DNA from: Cymodocea nodosa
Lineage: Eukaryota; Streptophyta; Magnoliopsida; Alismatales; Cymodoceaceae
Length of the DNA stretch: 64,000 nucleotides
Assembly: GCA_036874045.1 (NCBI GenBank)
Contig: CM072347.1
Location: forward strand, 2,916,501 to 2,980,500
Direction of reading: 5' to 3'
Below, piece after piece: positions 24,801 to 36,822 of the stretch (its first letter is position 1; every line of letters starts with the position of its first letter). The position numbers and the translations under genes are program-made. The notes under the pieces are model-generated. The model ran no database searches. It was not told the DNA's origin and worked only from the letters and a program-made list of their open reading frames with translations.

Positions 24801-27800
24801 ATTTCCTATCATTATTTTATTTTTGCAAAACCAATTGGTTGTTCCATCCAAATTTCTTCTTCTAAATTACCATGTAAAAATGCTATCTTTACATCTAATT
24901 GCTCAAGTTCCAAGTCCTTTACTGCAACAATTGCTAAAAGGACTCTAATAGAGGTGTGTCTTACCATTGATGCAAAGACTTCATTGAAGTTCACTCCCTC
25001 CTTCTGTAAAAAACCTTTAGCTACTAATCTTGCCTTGTATTGGATTCCATGGTTGCCTTGTGTTCCTATTTTCTTCTTGAACACCCACTTGCAACCAACA
25101 ACATTCTTATCCTTGGGATGTTTCACCAACTCCCAAGTCTTATTATTATGTAGGGATTGAAGCTCTTCCTACATAGCTCCCATCCAATGTGTAGCTTCTG
25201 GTCCATTAATGATAGTATCAAAATTAGGTGGATCAACATCCTCCACCTCACTAGCTACATGCAATCATATTGCTAAAATCATACTTTTGTAGATGTTGGG
25301 GAATCCTTCTAGTTCAATCCCTAGCCACACATCTCTCTTGAGATTCTTCCACATTCTGATCATCATGGTTGCCATCAGAGTTCCAAGACTAATCTGTACC
25401 TGAAGTTCTCTTATCAGTGATAGTTGATTGTATCAAATCAAACTCCACCTGCTTGAGAGTGTTAGGTACATCTGAAATTGTTGGCTTCTCTCTATTCAGC
25501 ATAAGTGAAGCTTCATCAAAAGTGACATCACAGTTGTGAATCACTTTTTTTGTTTTTGTATCATAAATTCTATATCCTTTGACTCTCATTCCATATCCAA
25601 CAAATATACCTTTATTGGCATGTGGCTCTAGCTTACCATTGTTCATATGGTATTATGTTGAGCATCTAAAGATCTTCAACTTGGAGTAGTTGGCAGTCCT
25701 ATTTATCCACACCTCATACAAGATCTTATCATCTATTGCACTTGAAGGTGACCTGTTGACAAGATAGGAGGCTGTTTTAACAACTTCAGTTAGAATTTCT
25801 TCTCCAAACCAACGTGAGAAAACATGCATCTAGCTTTCTCCAATAATCTCTAACTATGTAATGCCTTGCTATACTTGTATCTTTGCAAAAAACATCAAAT
25901 TCATGAGAGTAGAATTCTAAATCATTGTCAGTTCTCAAATGCTTCACCTTCCTCTCAACTTGGTTTTCAATTAGAGTCTTCCACTACTTAAAGCTCTTGA
26001 AAGCCTCACTTTTATGCTTCAGAATAAAAACCCAATTCATATGTGAATAATTATCCATAATAGAAAGAAAGTAGTTAGAACTTGCAAGTGAGGGTTGTTG
26101 GGAAGGCCCCCAACAATCTGCTTGAACATAGTCTAATGTCCCTTGGGTGGTGTGCTCTCTTTTTCCAAATTACACACGCTTTTGCTTGCCAAAAATGCAA
26201 TGTTTGCATAAATCAACATTTACAAATTTGTGTCCATCCAATTTACCCAAACTATTGAGCTTCTACATCCCTCTCTGCCTTAAGTGACCCATCCTTGAGT
26301 GCCAAACTGTAGAAATGGACTATTGTTCTTCACTAGTAGTTGTTGCAGCAGAACCAACAATAGGGGAATCCTATAAAATGTACAATGGCCCATCTTTGAT
26401 TCCTTTCATCATTATCATGAAGCCTTTTAAGACTTGCAACTTGCCTCCTCCACTTGAATACTTGAATCCCTTGGAGTCAAGTGCCATCAAAGAAATCAAG
26501 CTTTTGCCCAACTTGGGCACATGCCATACATCCTCAAGTGTTCTCACGGTACCATCATGTATCTTGAATCTAATTGTGCCAACACTTGCTCTATGGCAAA
26601 CATCATTATTTGCCAAGGTCACCTGACCACCATCAACTATTTCATAAGTTTGGAAATACTCCTTATTGAGAGTTATATGATGTGATGCATCAAAATCTAA
26701 AATCTAACTTTGATCGGAGTAAGCACTGCATGAAACTGTAAGAGAGAAATCATAATCAGAAGTTGAATCTTCCTTTTCTGCAATGACTAAATTTCTTTTA
26801 GATTTCAGCTTTGGACAGTTTACTTTCTAATGCCCTTTCTCATTGCAATAGTTGCAAGTGACTTTAGAATATTTCTCTCTTGATTTGCTTCTTCCTCTAT
26901 GCTTGTTATTGTTGCCTTTATGTTGTCGTCCCCTAGAATCTTCATGGTGCATTGACAAGCTAGAACCACTTGCATTACTACTACCATGAGTCACTATATG
27001 CCTCAATTCTCTTGAATGCAAACTTGATCTCACCTCCTCCAATGTGATTGTATCTTTACCAATCACAAAAGACTACAGGAAGTTCTCATAAGAGAGTGGA
27101 AGTGAAACCAATAAGATTAGCGTTGTATCTTCATCCTCCACAATAACACCAATATTTCTCAACTCCATGAGAATGGTGTTTAGTTTGTCCAAATGATGTT
27201 TTAAAGGTGCTCCTTCCTTCGTTCTTAGAGAAAATAGCCTTTGCTTTAAAGGCAGCTTGTTGGTGAGAGACTTCGTCATATAGAGTGACTCTAATTTATT
27301 TCAAAGGCTAAATGCGATTGATTCATCAGCAACCTCAATAATCACTTCATCTGACAAGCATAACAAAATTGTGAAATGTGCCTTTTTTTCTTGTAGCTTA
27401 AATTCTGTAAATTTTCTGTCTAATGTTGACTCCTTGTTAAGAGGAGCCCAAATGCCTTGTTGTTTCAATAAGACCCTCATTTTAATCTACCACAAGCTAA
27501 AATGATTCTTCTTATTGAATTTCTCAACTTTCAAAGCTGATGTTGTCATCAAAAATTCTGTTTATAATTAAAAATATTGTCCTATTTAGAATGAAAAAGT
27601 GCATATTATTAACGGTTAAATGGTAGTTAATTGCATAATATTTAGCTTATCATATGAGAATTAAGCCATTATATCATAATTGCACTGTTATATGCTTTAA
27701 TTAAAGAATCTGCTTAATTTCGGTGAATTAATGTTAATTTAGTACATTTCTGAACTATCGGTAAGTTGCAGGTGAAATCCTTAAGTATCCGAATTTTCTG

Positions 27801-27942
27801 ATATTTCAGACACTTATGTTTAACATACCGAACATGTATCGAAGAGTTATGTTTAAATTGTCGAACAGTTATGTTTTAAAAGAATACTTTATTATTTCCT
27901 GAAGTACACATGTCGAAACCATAATGCATGTCTTAAGTGAAC

Positions 27943-29439
27943 TTTCGGTGAGTTATATATAACTATCCGAAATTACAGTTGGGCATTAGATAGTTATATG
28001 TGTAACTCTCTGAAATCTCCTTTTATTTATAAAATAGTTGTGTGCACGTGTCATGTTCTGGGAAAGTAACTTAAGTGGATTTTCGGTGAGTTATCTGTAA
28101 CTATTCGAAATGTTTCTTTTATTATTAAACTGCTGATGACACATGTCGAGATCTGGTAGATTTACTTAAATTATATATAGTTAAGTTTGTAAGTATCCGA
28201 AATGCATCTGAGCATCGGATAGTTAAGTTTGTAAGTATCCGAAATGCACCTAAGCATCGGATAGTTAAATTTATGCATGTGTTTTATAGTTAAATTAACG
28301 AGGTAAGTCCGTTGAGTTATCTGTAACTCCACGGACTATTTATTTTCTAATATGCCACTGTAGCGGTTGTAGAAACAGGATAGTTGGAAGGAAAAACCAC
28401 GATCGCACGTATCGCGCAGGGAGAAGAAATCATCGTCGTTGATATGAATGAAAGAAATCCAATCGACCATTCAAGCAGAAGTAGTTACCACTGAAGAAAT
28501 ATAAAAGGAAAAAAGAGGAAAAGAAGGTGTGATCGATGGGTATGACTAGTGTGTACAAAGGAAGAGCATCAAACTTTCTGCAGATAGTGTCGGCAATTCT
28601 TTGAAGTATCACACCAACCATTATCACCACCACATTATCACCACCATAATCATCAACCATCGGAGGTCTGTGAGGATACTTTCCTGATATCGGGTCGATT
28701 TCGAGCCAAACATAGTGCCTGACAATCATTGTGAGGAGTGATCACGTCGCGGGAAGGGAAGTCATTTTCACCAAGCGTCGACTCATATTTCAGGAGATCG
28801 TAAAGCTTCTAGCCTTGGTTTCGGGTTGATGCCTGTATGCTGAAGAGGGGGTTATCTTGTAATTTTGGACTCGTGATTTTATAGGGAGAGAAGACAGAAT
28901 TGTAAGTGGTTTAATTTTCATTGGTGTAATCGCATCGCATGTAGTGACATAAGTATTTACCGTCGACTGAGATTACTTTACATTTCACCTTTCGCCCATT
29001 TTCATGTTCATATTAAAACAAAAATACCAAAAATAACTTATCTGTGTTTGTATTTTATATTTGAGTGTTGTATTATTTATGTTGTATCGTGATTAATGTT
29101 ATTTTTGTCAGTGTTGTGATTGTTTTATGTTTGTTTTAGTTTTAAAGTTTACTGAAATTGGTTCGTTCAAAAGACTTAAAGATTTTAATGGTTACTGTTT
29201 GAATTATCTAAATGTTAGTATTGCCTAATGATAAATCTAATATTTACTAGCCTTAAAGAGTTTAATTGATGTTATTTACAATCTGTGGAACTGCCCAATG
29301 GTTGGCTGAATTTCTCTGTAAATAACAGTATTAAATAGGAAATACAGTCTCGTGGAGTTAACTTAAGTCCACGAGGTTAGTCCGTTGAGTTAGCCATAAC
29401 TCAACGAACTTTATTCGTTGAGTTAACTGTAATTCAACG
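27943..29439. repeat. Cluster of small related hairpins
   Basis: At least eight short inverted repeats share the plan AGTTA-loop-TAACT with changing outer stems: 27943-27972 (TTTCGG/CCGAAA), 28081-28110 (TTTCG/CGAAA), 28307-28336 (GTCCGT/ACGGAC), 29349-29375 (CTCGTGGA/TCCACGAG), 29383-29406 (CGTTGAGTTA/TAACTCAACG, perfect) and 29416-29439. Two tandem 42-base units, at 28194-28221 and 28236-28263, form TATCCG...CGGATA hairpins. All lie in the extra part of the Copia leader. Confidence 0.85.
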
Positions 29440-29960
29440 GATAGCTTATTGAATATATAAATTTGATTGTTAAAAATGAAACAGTTCTCAATTCTTAAGA
29501 TAAATTAAGTAATTCCCTGTGGGATCGACCTGTACTTGCACACTAATACAATAGACACTGTGCATTTGCAGTTAAAATACAAATTTGAATTAATATCTAA
29601 TTTGTGTGAAAGGTTGTTTGTTTACTTCTAAAAAAAAAGAATAGACATAAAGATAAATTAACTAAGTAAAAATAGAAGTTAACAAATCCAAGTTTTTTTG
29701 GTACGTTGTTGGAGATCCAAATAAGTTTTCTGGTGTCGTGTTAGCCAAGCGAACATGTCCCTAAAACAATCTAAATTTTGTATGCCCAAATAATAAATTT
29801 CAGCAACAACAAACCTATAAATTCCATTCAAGCTTATTCATTGGAAGTTCTGATCTTCACGCACAAACGAACAAAGCTTTCGACAAGTGTGCGTGTTGAC
29901 AGACAGTTGGATGCGTGGAGACTCATGTGCGGATGAACACACACAGGCAATTGTGTAGGG

Positions 29961-30120
29961 AAGGATGTGCAGACATACGTGCATCGATAGTTGTGCGGGG
30001 AAGGTTGCACAGACAGACACACACCAATAGTTGCGTAGGAAAGGTCGTGTAGACAGACGTGCACCAATAGTCGCATAGGGAAGGTTGCACGGACAAACAC
30101 ACATCGGCAGTCGTGCGGTC
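29961..30120 (-). repeat. Four 40-bp tandem repeats in the Copia leader
   Basis: Units start exactly at 29961, 30001, 30041 and 30081 with aagg(t/a)(t/c/g)... and carry agacagac and aatag(t/c). The overlapping open frames here are by-products of the repeat. The related element at 56 kb has 41-bp repeats in the same place with different sequence. Confidence 0.9.
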
Positions 30121-30240
30121 TTCTACATGCAAGCGGACAAAGCTTCCCAATGAAGCATTCAAAACACATGGCTCAACCATCCGGTGGCTTCTTTTCTCCC
30201 TCAATAAAACTTGCTTTCAAACCCTAGCTCTAATACCAAT

Positions 30241-30482
30241 TGTTGTGCGAGAATGAGGAAAAAGAGAAGTAAACAAACACAAAGATCAAAATTTTACGTG
30301 GTTCCCCTTGCGGGTATGTCCACGAATGGAGGCTAATTTGTCTTCTTCTTAGTTCAAATGGAGATACAAAAAAAGCACACAAAAGAGTGTCTTAGATCCA
30401 AGCTTATATAGCTTAAACAACTAATGGTCCAAAAGACCAAAATACCCTTAGGTGTAAAATACAATAGTTCAAGACACATTCA
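30241..30482 (-). repeat. Copia 5' LTR, 242 bp
   Basis: On the minus strand it starts TGAATGTGTCTTGAAC and ends TCTCGCACAACA, giving TG...CA termini. The word ATTGGTATTAGAGCT that follows resembles the tRNA-Met primer-binding site. It aligns along its length with the 241-bp LTRs of the 56-61 kb element (shared TCTTGAACT, AGCTATATAAG, GGGGAACCA) but is clearly diverged. Confidence 0.88.
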
Positions 30483-32290
30483 ATAGAAACATATATTGAT
30501 AATCCATGTTGATTGATGAAAATGCTCTTTGGTTATTCCATACATCTGATTTTGTCCAATTGTCACTAAAAAAATAGCAAATTTCTCCTTTACAATCATA
30601 CTTCTACTATTTGATATTACTTTCATATTTCTTAATAATCCATAAAATTGTGAAAAAACATTTTGGCTCATTCGATAAATTTTCTTGTAATTGTATGATT
30701 GATATTGTGATGATGAATCTAACAATCTTTGTATATATTTCATTACTTTCGTGCTATATATGCAAGTGGTGGATGCTTGAATCTTATTTGTAGCAATTCC
30801 ACATAGAAATTGCCATATTGCCAATATAACTTTTCTTTTTTTCTTCCTTCATTCTTCATCCTCATTAATAATGGACATAGAGGTCTTCATAAATTTTAGT
30901 GTCTACATTTGTGACCTTCATACCAATAAATAAAACATAACAAAAGCATACAATTAAATAAAAATAATAATCAGCACGTACATTAACAAAATGTACATAA
31001 CATTTTCCATAATTTTTAAAGGATAACACAAGTAGAATAAAATTCAAACATGTCCAACATAAGTGACAAAATTCATATGACAAAAGTACATCATTTTAAA
31101 TTAAATTTCAGTCATGAAGTTCTCATGTTTGATGGTAGACGTCTAAAATGATTTTTCTTTAATTCTATCTCTAATAATTACATTGCCTTATATTTCTATT
31201 CTTCTATAAGATTTGAAAGTAAAAGTAAAATAGCAAGAATATCATTTTTTTATGATTTTTTTTCTTTAACAATTCCATCTTCGTCTCTATGTATGTCAAT
31301 TTTCTTTCTTCACTACGTTGTGTAAACATCATATTCTCTTGTTCTATACATTTTGTGAAAGCTATCTTCTATTATTCCATATATTTTGTGAAAGTCATCT
31401 TTTCCTTTTAGATTGATATCATGTTTTCTTGTATTTGTGTGACATACTTTATGTATGCTATTTTCTTCATATTTTCTTTTATATCCTCACTAAAATAATT
31501 CATAAGTGATACACCAACATCTTTCATTGTAGTTGACATAAGTTGTTGTGATTCAGCATGTGGACGTAGACGTTTTTCTTTCCTACATGAGTCTACATCA
31601 TTCAAATTAGGAGAATGAGCTTGAGTAGGAGGACTTTGAATAGGAGAAGGATTTTGAGTTTTAGCCTTAAATTCTATAGTATTTTGTGTAAAAGGTATAT
31701 TATCAAAGTTAGTTTGTATTTTCATTCAAGTTCACAACTAATCTTAGATTTGTTGTACTCATTTTAGTCGAGTTTATTGCAAGATTTCCTTTGAATATCA
31801 TCTGAAGTTGGTCATATATGAGGCATGTCTTGCCGTTGTATTGTGCATACTCTAGATGAATTTATTAGAAAAATATTATTAGTACAAATTATAGGCTAAT
31901 CAGATGTTAAATTTAATTTTTTTAAAAATCAATTAACTATAACGAAATTATCCCAAACTTCTTTTGAGATATTAGTATGTTCATAAATGTAATTTCATCT
32001 CCATCTACTTTGTACATCAATCTTAGTATAAATCTTATACATTTATTACCATATTTTCATTCAATTGTTGATATTTTTCTTTTAGATGTTATCTTTTGTT
32101 TCTTTATTATAATCGTCGATTATTTTTAGCCAAGTATCAACTTGTATATTTCCAACATGAGTTTTATCATTTCCCTCTTGAATAACATCACACAATCTAT
32201 TTAATATCATCTCATCTACTTGAACACTTCAACTAAAGTAATATCTTCTACTATCTTTCTTGTTTTCTATTTCCTATGAAGACACATATT
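30483..32290 (-). mobile_element. PIF/Harbinger relic with Myb/SANT ORF and transposase start
   Basis: On the minus strand a Myb/SANT-like domain lies at about 32250-32080 (FSWSVQVDEMILNRLCDVI, then TWLKIIDDYN). A frame at 31725-31408 fits the variable C-terminal half. At 30824-30480 is the N-terminus of a Harbinger transposase (IYRMSQNVFSQFYGLLRN, then EKFAIFLVTIGQN and TKEHFHQST). Harbinger elements typically carry both a Myb-like and a DDE transposase ORF, so the pair supports the class. The transposase stops exactly where the Copia LTR starts (30482), so the catalytic domain is lost. The Myb ORF is itself broken by stops. Confidence 0.8.
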
Positions 32291-32960
32291 AACATAATAT
32301 ACTAAGGTTGTGATGAAAATTTAGAAGAAATCTTAATAAGAATAAAATCATGTTTCACATGTCATCCTAGATTAGCCAAATGAGCTAAAATCTTGTTTCA
32401 CATATGAACATAATATAAAATGCATTTCAACAAAAAATAAAATTTAAGAAACTATTGCTAAAACTAGTGCTCAACATAAGTTGATTAAAAGTTAAAGTTG
32501 ATTGCTTATTGATGATGATATTTCTACCTCCTAACATAAGTAACATAAACAAATGATTAGTTAAATAAGTTGTATTTCATAAATGATTAGTTAAACAAAT
32601 TTGACATCTCCAAATAAGTTGTATTTCATAAATAACATGGGCTTTTGATGTTTTTAGTTGAGAACACTCTAAAAAAAAATGTTGAAGTTTTTCATCCATT
32701 TGGTAATAGTTTTTTAACAAACATAATAGTCTATTTGAAAAATGCTAGCCAAAAAACATTACAAGATGTATTGGAATGCAACGTTTTTGGGTTGTAAATC
32801 AAGCAGATGTATGAATAAAGAGAAAACACTAGGGAAAAAAGTAACATATGAAACAAAATATCACAAATCAATAAAAAAGAGAGAGAGAATGTGTTCCATA
32901 ATTTAATTGTACTGATTAAGAATCACCAAATTAGTATCCAAACTTTATTCAGAAGAAACA

Positions 32961-33104
32961 CAGAAGAAGCAGGAATACTTTCAACAACTAAGCAAATGGG
33001 AATTTAATCGTACTATACCTTCAACAATTGAGCAGAAGAAGCAGGAATACCTTCAACAACTAGGCAAATGAGAATTTAATCGTACTCCTTCAACAATTGA
33101 GCAA
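32961..33104. repeat. 72-bp direct duplication
   Basis: The block beginning cagaagaagcaggaatac at 32961 recurs at 33033, including caacaact(a)agcaaatg and aatttaatcgtact. Two copies, lightly diverged. Confidence 0.85.
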
Positions 33105-33199
33105 AGGTGGAGGAGTGTTAGACAACCTAGGTAGGAGTGATGCAAACAAGCACAAGCGAACGAGCATTAGGTGATTTAGGGAGTTGGGGGTGAGCGTAG

Positions 33200-33470
33200 G
33201 TAGACGAACATCAGGTGATTTAGGGAGCTCGACTGGTAGGACACTCAATTTGTTGGGTATCAACGACAAGTGAGTGTGGGGAGACAAGTGTAGTGGATGA
33301 GTGTAGGCAAACAAGCGTGATAGACGAGCGTAGGCAGATGAGCATGGTAGACTAGCGCAAGCGGATGAGTGCGATAGACAAGCACAACAAACTGTTAGGC
33401 GAGCACAATGAGACGAGCGATGGGCGAGCATAGTGGATTGTTAGGTAAGCACGGGAAGATAAGCGTAAGC
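33200..33470. repeat. Degenerate short-period repeat (gacgagcg/gtaggcaga words)
   Basis: Words such as gtaggcaaacaagcg, gacgagcgtaggcag and gatgagtgcgatagac recur about every 11-22 bases. It makes a long but meaningless minus-strand frame (33090-33431). It resembles the short-repeat leader sequences of the local Copia family in style only. Confidence 0.6.
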
Positions 33471-33636
33471 GTTAGGAGAAGATTTGGGAAATGAATTAAG
33501 ACTTTTTGGATTGAGAATTTATTTTTTCAGTTTTTACAAATGTTTGGAATTCATTTTTCTATATAAACACCTTAAACCTGGAATTAAAATTGAAATTTGA
33601 TAAAAAAAAATTTCAATTCCATGACATATTCTATTT

Positions 33637-33729
33637 GAAATTCTGTGAAATTTTAATTTACATCAAATTTTTAAACGTATATAAATATTTAACTTTTAAA
33701 TTTTATTTTCTTAAAATTTCACAGAATTC
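33637..33729. repeat. Foldback in the methyltransferase promoter
   Basis: The arm gaaattctgtgaaattttaa (33637-33656) is the near-perfect reverse complement of 33711-33729, with a 54-base AT-rich loop. It ends about 100 bases before the ATG at 33832. It looks like a small MITE-type remnant. Confidence 0.75.
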
Positions 33730-33831
33730 AGCCTTTGGATGGAGTGATATATTTTGAATTCCATGACACCCCTTTCTTCGTCTACGCGCGGATATTAGGG
33801 TTTAGGATTTAAAATCGGCCCCGGACACGTG

Positions 33832-36822
33832 ATGTGGCGGGTCGTCGCGCGCAAGCTGAGCTCGACAAGACCTCGGCGCTTCTACGCCGCAGCTCGCTGC
33901 GTTTCGCCGGAGGACGAGGGCGACTGGACCTACTCCTCGGAGTGGTGGAAGGATACGGGATCCGACGCCGGATGCACCGTTTTCAGCTCCCACTCAGCTG
34001 TCGGAAACGGGCTCGTCTCCGTGGCTGCCTACCCCGCTTCCAGACCCGTGAGTGTGAACCCTCAGGTTTCGCACAACGTCGCGGTTACGTTGTTGTTTCG
34101 ATATTCCGACAGTCGCGTAATCGAAATCTCGTGTCAGGGGAGGTTTTTCTTCTTCTTTTTTCTGGCGGGGGAGGGGGAAGAGGCGGTGGTCGGTGTTCTG
34201 TTTTTGTGCTAGGAGAGCTCACCTGAGAATGATTCTATCTAATTCATTACGTAACAAAATAAGATTGATTTATTTTCCAACTTCATGATAGTGCCCATAC
34301 CACTATTTTCCGAAATGCTAAGTCCACTATAGCAGTCTTTGATATAACCGTGTTGATAGTTTGCAGGGCCCAGAGAGCTGGCCAGCAACGGAGAGGTGGC
34401 TTCGGGAACGATATGGAAGGGCACATCCGGAAACCAAGTGCCATGGGAAGATCGTGGTACTTGGTTATCAGTGGCGTGTTCTTCATTTCAACAACACTAC
34501 CCGTCAAAGCACTGTTAAAGTAATGGCTGCTTACAGAAATTGTGATCCAGAACCTGGTTCGTTGTTCCTGATGCAGCAGCCGGACTGTTTGGCTGTTCCA
34601 TGTAAAATTCTTTTTCCATTATCACCAAGGTTTCTCTGGGATAATTTTATGTGATACATTCTTCAATGTTGCAAATGATTTGTGTTACTATATTGGAACC
34701 ATTGCTTGCAAGAAGATAACAATGTTTTATTCAGATGATAATTTTTAGCAAATATATATTATTTGATGAAATCATGAAAAAAACAATGAAGTTCCTTCTG
34801 TTAGTGGTATTATTATAGAAAGCACTTATGAGTTTTTATGTCCTTTAACCGCTTGCAAATGGATCTACTTCTTGATCCAGCATGCTGATATTCATCCATC
34901 ATTCTCTTAGTCTTGTATAGAAGAATGTAACCAAATTCTCTTAATAAAGAAAAAATTAAATCAAACATGCGTACCCTTTGATATGTAAAAGATAGTTTGT
35001 CTTGTAGTGATGTTTGAATCAATGGTTGGGGCTGGTTCTTGTGATGGTGACGTTGTTAATACAAAAAGATGTTAGTAGTGGCAATGCTTGGCATGGTGGT
35101 TGTGACAATTGTTGACAGTGGTGATTGCCTATGTGATATAAGTGTTAACAACAATGCTTGGTAGTGGTGGAAGCTATAGTGGTTGTGCTAGCATTCTGAT
35201 TGTGATTGTTGTAAGCATTTCCAATCTACTTGGGAATGAAAATTAGATTCCTTTCATATGGAGCTGCTCAAAAAATTCCTTTCATATGAAGGAACCAAAT
35301 TCCTATGACAATCTCTTTCTTGTGAGAAAGGAATCAAATCCCTTTAGAAATGTCATTCCCAAGGAAATGTCAACTTCCACCTTGTTTTGTTCTGAACTTG
35401 GTAATGAAATGAATTTGATTCCATTCTATCATGTTCTCCCTTCTATTCCAATGTACCAAATGCAACATAACTTCCTGGTGTACCTATTAAAATGGGTGAA
35501 ATAAATCAAGAAACTTGAGCTTCTCCAATTCTTGGAATCAAATATATTGGTTAAGTTTTGTTTTTTAGGGACAAGCATGATCATGATGTTAAATGAGATA
35601 ACACTTACTGTTGAAACTGCATATTTCTTGATCTTGGCCATGACAGATTGAAAACAAGATGATATCTGATTTTTTTTTTTTTGGACTACTTGTCTCATGT
35701 ACTCTTGTGTTTCACAAAACTTGGGCTGATACTGTGTCAGCATGTATCTTTTAAGGAAATTAAATTGCATCAGAATTTCTGTGAGGTTCTTCTATAACTA
35801 ACGTTGTTTTCCAACTTTTGTGAAATTTTACTTTCCTTTGTTGTTTTTCTTGCTGGCAGACAATGTTGTTGATGTTATCTGCTTCTATTTCTTATGCTTT
35901 CTCTTTTTTTATGAATATCTGATCTTTTATGATTCTCTTCAGATGCCAAAAGTATGTTATCAGTGGGATTGTCGACTCTAGCATCCTCACGATTTGAACT
36001 GCTCAATGCAGTTCATGGAAAGAAAGCATTGCGTGTTTTGTGCATCGGCCATGGTGGTGGAAGCATACCTTTGTTTGTGGCAAGCAAAATTAAAGGTATT
36101 GTACCATTTTGTCTGGCATCCTTACCTTAATTTTCAGTTGCTTTTTATAATCAGATATTTTGTTTCTATCAGGTGCAATCGTTCATTCTGTTGAGATTGA
36201 TCCTGTTGTCATAAATGCATCAATAAAGGCAATGGGATTCCCAGCTTCAGCCTTAGAAGAAAATCAGAACTTCTATAATATAGAAGATGCATCATTGTGG
36301 GAAAATATCCATGAAAGGCTCTGCCTCTTCAAATCAGATGCTGAGGACTTCATCCGAAACAACACTAACACGTATGACTTAGTATTTATGGATGCTTATG
36401 ATGGTGATGACATTTTTTCTCGCAAACTTTGGGATCCAGATGGTATGTTTCTGAAATCTCTTGAAAGCAGAGTTCATCCTGAACATGGCACGGTAGTGGT
36501 CAACCTTCATGCAGATTCAGATATATTAAGTTCAGGGATAACTGATTACTTTCGTGAGCAAAGCATTCTTCCCATGGGGAAGTATGTAAGCCAGGTATCA
36601 AGGGCATACAAGGAGAAGCTAGGAATGGCATTTGCAGTCTCAGTTCCTTGGCTTTGCAACATCACCGTGGTTGCTTGTAGGGGTGGCACAGGACATCTCT
36701 CAGGTCGTAGAGATTCGATTTTGGAAAAACTCATTACTGGATCAAATGCTGTAGACTACGCTCTGAATTTACCCTTTCCATCCGTTGGGTATGTTAACAG
36801 GAGTTTTGCACTTTTCGATTGA
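33832..36822 (+). CDS. SAM-dependent methyltransferase, spermidine-synthase-like fold, four exons
   Basis: Exons 33832-34047, 34367-34601, 35943-36095 and 36173-36822 join in phase through GT-AG introns to a 417-residue protein. The N-terminus MWRVVARKLSSTRPRRFYAA is a basic, Arg/Ser-rich presequence, probably mitochondrial or plastid. The Rossmann methyltransferase domain starts near residue 180: motif I VLCIGHGGGSIPLF (182-195), acidic motif VEIDPVV (208-214), and VFMDAYDGDD (272-281), then a VVVNLH strand. The glycine-rich loop and acidic residue bind SAM in this superfamily. It resembles spermidine synthases and the C-terminal half of METTL13-type proteins. It is probably not a true polyamine synthase, because the order of the catalytic motifs differs. 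Substrate unknown. Intron 2 (1.34 kb) holds AT-rich and MITE-like sequence. Confidence 0.9.
35225..35505. mobile_element. Possible MITE in intron 2 of the methyltransferase
   Basis: The block opens near tgggaatgaaaattagattcc and closes near attccaatgtaccaaatg; it is full of gaatc/gattcc words facing both ways, as in Tourist- or hAT-like MITEs. Terminal repeats are imperfect and no target-site duplication was confirmed. Confidence 0.35.

Larger units (their letters stand above)
24812..30482 (-). mobile_element. Ty1/Copia element, truncated, 5' LTR kept
   Basis: Read on the minus strand: 5' LTR 30482-30241, tRNA-Met-type primer site just after it (near 30236), a leader with 40-bp tandem repeats, gag starting near 27549 with a CCHC knuckle (CNYCNEKGH) near 26835, protease/pre-integrase near 26700-26370, integrase to about 25850, and the start of reverse transcriptase at 25129-24812, where the element ends abruptly. 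RNase H and the 3' LTR are absent. Gag matches the 56.1-61.1 kb element closely, so both are one family in opposite orientations. The leader is about 2.1 kb longer than in that copy. Broken, with roughly ten or more interruptions. Confidence 0.9.

Noticed and set aside
28430-28729. 99-codon minus-strand frame
   Set aside because: It is within the extra leader block, has a hydrophobic Phe-rich end and no recognisable family; judged a chance frame.
29834-30204. Three overlapping Cys-rich minus-strand frames
   Set aside because: A 40-bp tandem repeat in a retroelement leader produces them; the cysteines reflect repeated TGT/TGC words.
33090-33431. 113-codon minus-strand frame rich in Ser, His and Leu
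   Set aside because: It lies in a degenerate short-period repeat, and no family is recognised.
33834-34226. 130-codon frame overlapping exon 1 of the methyltransferase
   Set aside because: The frame at 33832 splices in phase to the next three exons and gives a known fold; this one does not.
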